Assembly (NCBI GenBank): GCA_026706325.1
Contig: JAPOYZ010000620.1
Location: forward strand, 1 to 7,064
Direction: 5' to 3'
Source of the DNA: Candidatus Aminicenantota bacterium
GTDB taxonomy: Bacteria; Acidobacteriota; UBA6911; RPQK01; JAJDTT01
DNA length: 7,064 nucleotides
The notes beneath the pieces were generated by a model. It was not told where the DNA came from. It searched no databases and saw only the letters and a program-made list of their open reading frames with translations. Shown piece after piece: positions 5,460 through 7,064 of the stretch. The stretch's first letter is position 1. Every line of letters starts with the position of its first letter. The position numbers and the translations under genes were made by a program.

Positions 5460-6107
5460 ATGTCCGGGAAATCGGTGACCATTCTGCTCGGCCCCCCCGG
5501 AGCCGGGAAAGGGACGCAAGCCAAGCGCCTCGCGGGCCGCTTCGGCTACCTGCACGTCTCCACCGGGGACATCCTGAGAGAGGAAGTGAAGGCCGGCACC
5601 GATCTGGGCGGCCGGGTGGAAGCAATCATGAACTCGGGAGAGTTGGTTCCGGACGAGTTGGTGGCCGAGATGGTGGGAAAGAAGCTGGCGCGGGACACGG
5701 GCAACGGAATCTTGTTGGATGGATTTCCCCGAACCCTGGCTCAGGCCACCTACCTGAGCCGAATCAGCAACGGTCCTCCGCCCGTGGTGATCAATTTGAA
5801 GCTGGAGGACGCGGAGATCGTCAGGCGCCTCAACGGGCGCCGCCACTGTGCCGGCTGTGGTAATATCTACAACCTTTATTACTCCGAGCCCCGGAAGGAG
5901 GGCGTCTGTGATTCGTGCGGCGGGGAATTGGTGCTCCGTCGCGACGACCGCGAATCGGTGATTCGGGAGAGACTGCGAGTCTACCGGGATCAGACTCAGC
6001 CGCTGGTCGATTACTACAAGACAGAGGGCCGTTACGGAGAAGTGGAGGCTTCCGGAGGAATCCGGGAGGTCTTCGACTCCGTCGTCGAGACCATGTCGCG
6101 AAAGTGA
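5460..6107 (+). CDS. adk: Adenylate kinase, long form with Cys4 LID
   Basis: This enzyme interconverts ATP + AMP and 2 ADP in the cytoplasm. The 215-residue product is the long form. The P-loop is GPPGAGKGT (11-19, with Lys17), followed by the AMP-binding segment HVSTGDILR (32-40) and DGFPRT (87-92). The LID domain contains CAGC (Cys130/Cys133) and CDSC (Cys150/Cys153), the structural zinc site found in Gram-positive and many other adenylate kinases but not in E. coli. RRDDRES (160-166) and RERLRVY (169-175) supply the arginines that close over the phosphates. The ATG at 5460 has GGAG (5445-5448) eleven bases upstream, a little far. Location after secY is common in many phyla. Confidence 0.98.
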   Translation: MSGKSVTILLGPPGAGKGTQAKRLAGRFGYLHVSTGDILREEVKAGTDLGGRVEAIMNSGELVPDELVAEMVGKKLARDTGNGILLDGFPRTLAQATYLSRISNGPPPVVINLKLEDAEIVRRLNGRRHCAGCGNIYNLYYSEPRKEGVCDSCGGELVLRRDDRESVIRERLRVYRDQTQPLVDYYKTEGRYGEVEASGGIREVFDSVVETMSRK

Positions 6108-6133
6108 CATTGGGTCTTGAGGATTCGTTTCGC

Positions 6134-6147
6134 ATCAGGAACCTGAT
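6134..6147 (+). promoter_or_regulatory. Palindrome over the map ribosome binding site
   Basis: ATCAGGAACCTGAT is a perfect 14-base palindrome in the adk-map spacer. As RNA it can form a 5-bp stem (ATCAG with CTGAT) closed by GAAC. It contains AGGA (6137-6140), the best ribosome-binding match before the map ATG at 6152, so folding would hide it. As DNA it could instead be a dimer binding site, but I see no convincing promoter next to it. The palindrome is certain; function is speculative, since a 14-base palindrome can arise by chance. Confidence 0.45.
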
Positions 6148-6151
6148 TGGG

Positions 6152-6958
6152 ATGATCGTCTGCAAAGGCGCTAAAGAACTGGACAGAATGCGCGAGGCCA
6201 ACCGCCTGGTGTCCAAGACATTGGACCTTCTGGGGACCATGGTCCGGCCCGGCATGACCACGCGGCAACTGGATGCCGCCGCCGAGGACTTGATCCTCGG
6301 GAGCGGGGCCAGGCCCGCCTTCAAGGGTTACCGGGGATTCCCAGCCAGCGTCTGCGCCTCCGTCAACAACCAGATCGTCCACGGGATTCCCAACGACCAG
6401 CCTCTCGAAGAGGGAGATATCCTTTCCTTGGACGTCGGCGTCTACTACAAGGGATTCTACGGCGACTCCGCCTGGACCTTCTGCGTGGGCGAGGTTTCGC
6501 CCGAACTGAGGAAGCTGTTGGACGTGACTCGCGAGTCCCTCTACCTGGGGATCGAGCAGGTGGTGGTGGGAAACCGCATCTCCGACATCTCTCATGGCAT
6601 ACAGAAGTACGTGGAAGCCTACGGTTTTTCGGTGGTGCGGGAATTCGTAGGACATGGGATCGGCAGATTCCTGCATGAGGAACCGCAGGTTCCCAACTAT
6701 GGCGAGCCGGGAAAGGGTCCCCGATTGAAGCCGGGCATGGTTCTGGCCATCGAGCCCATGGTCAACAGCCGGGGCCCCGGCGTCAGAGTGTTGGAAGACC
6801 GGTGGACGGCGGTGACGGCGGACGGGGGTTACAGCGCCCATTTCGAGCATTCGGTCGCCGTCACTGAAAACGGCCCCTGGATCCTCAGCAACTCCAGCGG
6901 CAGAACCCGCCGCCGCACCTCCGGTGACGGGCCGGCGTTTGCAGGGGGCGAGGAATGA
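6152..6958 (+). CDS. map: Methionine aminopeptidase, type I
   Basis: MAP removes the initiator methionine from nascent proteins after deformylation, acting near the ribosome exit tunnel. From ATG 6152 the product has 268 residues, beginning MIVCKGAKELDRMREANRLV as is typical for type I. The metal ligands and catalytic histidines are all present: His77 (VHGIP), Asp94 (LSLDVGV), Asp105 (YGDSAWTF), His168 (VGHGIG), His175 (LHEEP), Glu201 (AIEPM) and Glu232 (FEHSVAVTE). The last ~23 residues, rich in Arg, Ser and Gly, look unconserved. The frame stays open upstream, including a GTG at 6104 that overlaps the adk stop as GTGA and would add 16 residues. That start is disfavoured because it has no ribosome binding site and the extension is not family-like. 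The gene overlaps rpmJ by 4 bases. Confidence 0.97.
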   Translation: MIVCKGAKELDRMREANRLVSKTLDLLGTMVRPGMTTRQLDAAAEDLILGSGARPAFKGYRGFPASVCASVNNQIVHGIPNDQPLEEGDILSLDVGVYYKGFYGDSAWTFCVGEVSPELRKLLDVTRESLYLGIEQVVVGNRISDISHGIQKYVEAYGFSVVREFVGHGIGRFLHEEPQVPNYGEPGKGPRLKPGMVLAIEPMVNSRGPGVRVLEDRWTAVTADGGYSAHFEHSVAVTENGPWILSNSSGRTRRRTSGDGPAFAGGEE

Positions 6959-7064
6959 AGGTTCGAGCTTCGGTCAAGAGAATCTGCAGGCAATGCAAGA
7001 TCGTCCGGCGCAAGGGTGTGGTCCGAGTCATCTGCAGCAACCCGAAACACAAGCAGCGTCAGGG
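6955..7064 (+). CDS. rpmJ: 50S ribosomal protein L36, cut by the window edge
   Basis: L36 is the smallest 50S protein and stabilises 23S rRNA contacts late in assembly. Thirty-six full codons and two bases (GG, so glycine) are present. The visible protein starts MKVRASVKRICRQCK and ends NPKHKQRQG, which is the normal 37-residue length, so only the last base of the Gly codon and the stop codon are missing. It is the zinc-binding form, with ligands Cys11, Cys14, Cys27 and His32. The start ATG overlaps the map stop (ATGA). GGGGGCGAGG, at about 6944-6953 inside map, provides a purine-rich ribosome binding region. infA, often found between map and rpmJ, is absent. Confidence 0.96.
   Translation, partial: MKVRASVKRICRQCKIVRRKGVVRVICSNPKHKQRQ

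Noticed and set aside
4550..5863. A 437-codon + strand frame across secY and adk
   Set aside because: It is out of frame with both conserved genes and its translation is Arg/Pro/Gly-rich shadow sequence without motifs.
3759..6110. A 783-codon open frame on the - strand opposite rplO, secY and adk
   Set aside because: It lies antisense to three clearly conserved genes, its translation is low-complexity (His, Asp, Gln, Gly, Pro-rich) with no recognisable domain, and long antisense frames are expected where third positions are strongly G/C.
6104..6151. GTG at 6104 as the map start, overlapping the adk stop
   Set aside because: No ribosome binding site precedes it and the extra 16 residues are unlike known type I MAP N-termini; the ATG at 6152 gives the standard beginning.

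Overview
This window is a continuous stretch of the conserved bacterial spc ribosomal-protein operon, all on the + strand: rplX(L24)-rplE(L5)-rpsN(S14)-rpsH(S8)-rplF(L6)-rplR(L18)-rpsE(S5)-rpmD(L30)-rplO(L15)-secY-adk-map-rpmJ(L36). Every gene is intact except rpmJ, which is cut by the right edge inside its last recognisable codon. The DNA is GC-rich with strong G/C bias at third codon positions. The SecY C-terminus (ending GRIRGRRG), the zinc-type S14, the Cys4 L24 and the secY-adk-map order suggest an Acidobacteriota-like bacterium. That taxonomic call is an inference from memory of family sequences, and other GC-rich phyla remain possible.

Layout. Bases 1-77 are the spacer in front of rplX and carry one copy of a 55-base direct repeat. 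The front half of the operon (rplX to rplF, 78-2488) is loosely packed, with spacers of 195, 77, 55 and 53 bases, each containing inverted repeats that could fold as RNA hairpins, often directly abutting. The back half (rplF to rplO/secY) is tightly packed, with spacings of 5, 13, 0, -4 and -1 bases. After secY come adk (21-base gap), map (44-base gap containing a perfect palindrome) and rpmJ (4-base overlap with map, with no infA between them).

How the genes work together. The ribosomal proteins serve 50S (L24, L5, L6, L18, L30, L15, L36) and 30S (S14, S8, S5) assembly. SecY is the translocon channel for exported and membrane proteins. Adenylate kinase balances adenine nucleotides, and methionine aminopeptidase trims the N-terminal Met of new proteins. 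The set is a growth-rate-linked expression module.

I see no mobile element, CRISPR array, toxin, phage gene or novel protein system. The coding content is ordinary core genome. What deserves a second look is non-coding: a near-identical 55-base element placed in front of both rplX and rplE exactly 500 bases apart, the runs of abutting hairpins in the spacers, and a palindrome overlapping the likely ribosome binding site of map.
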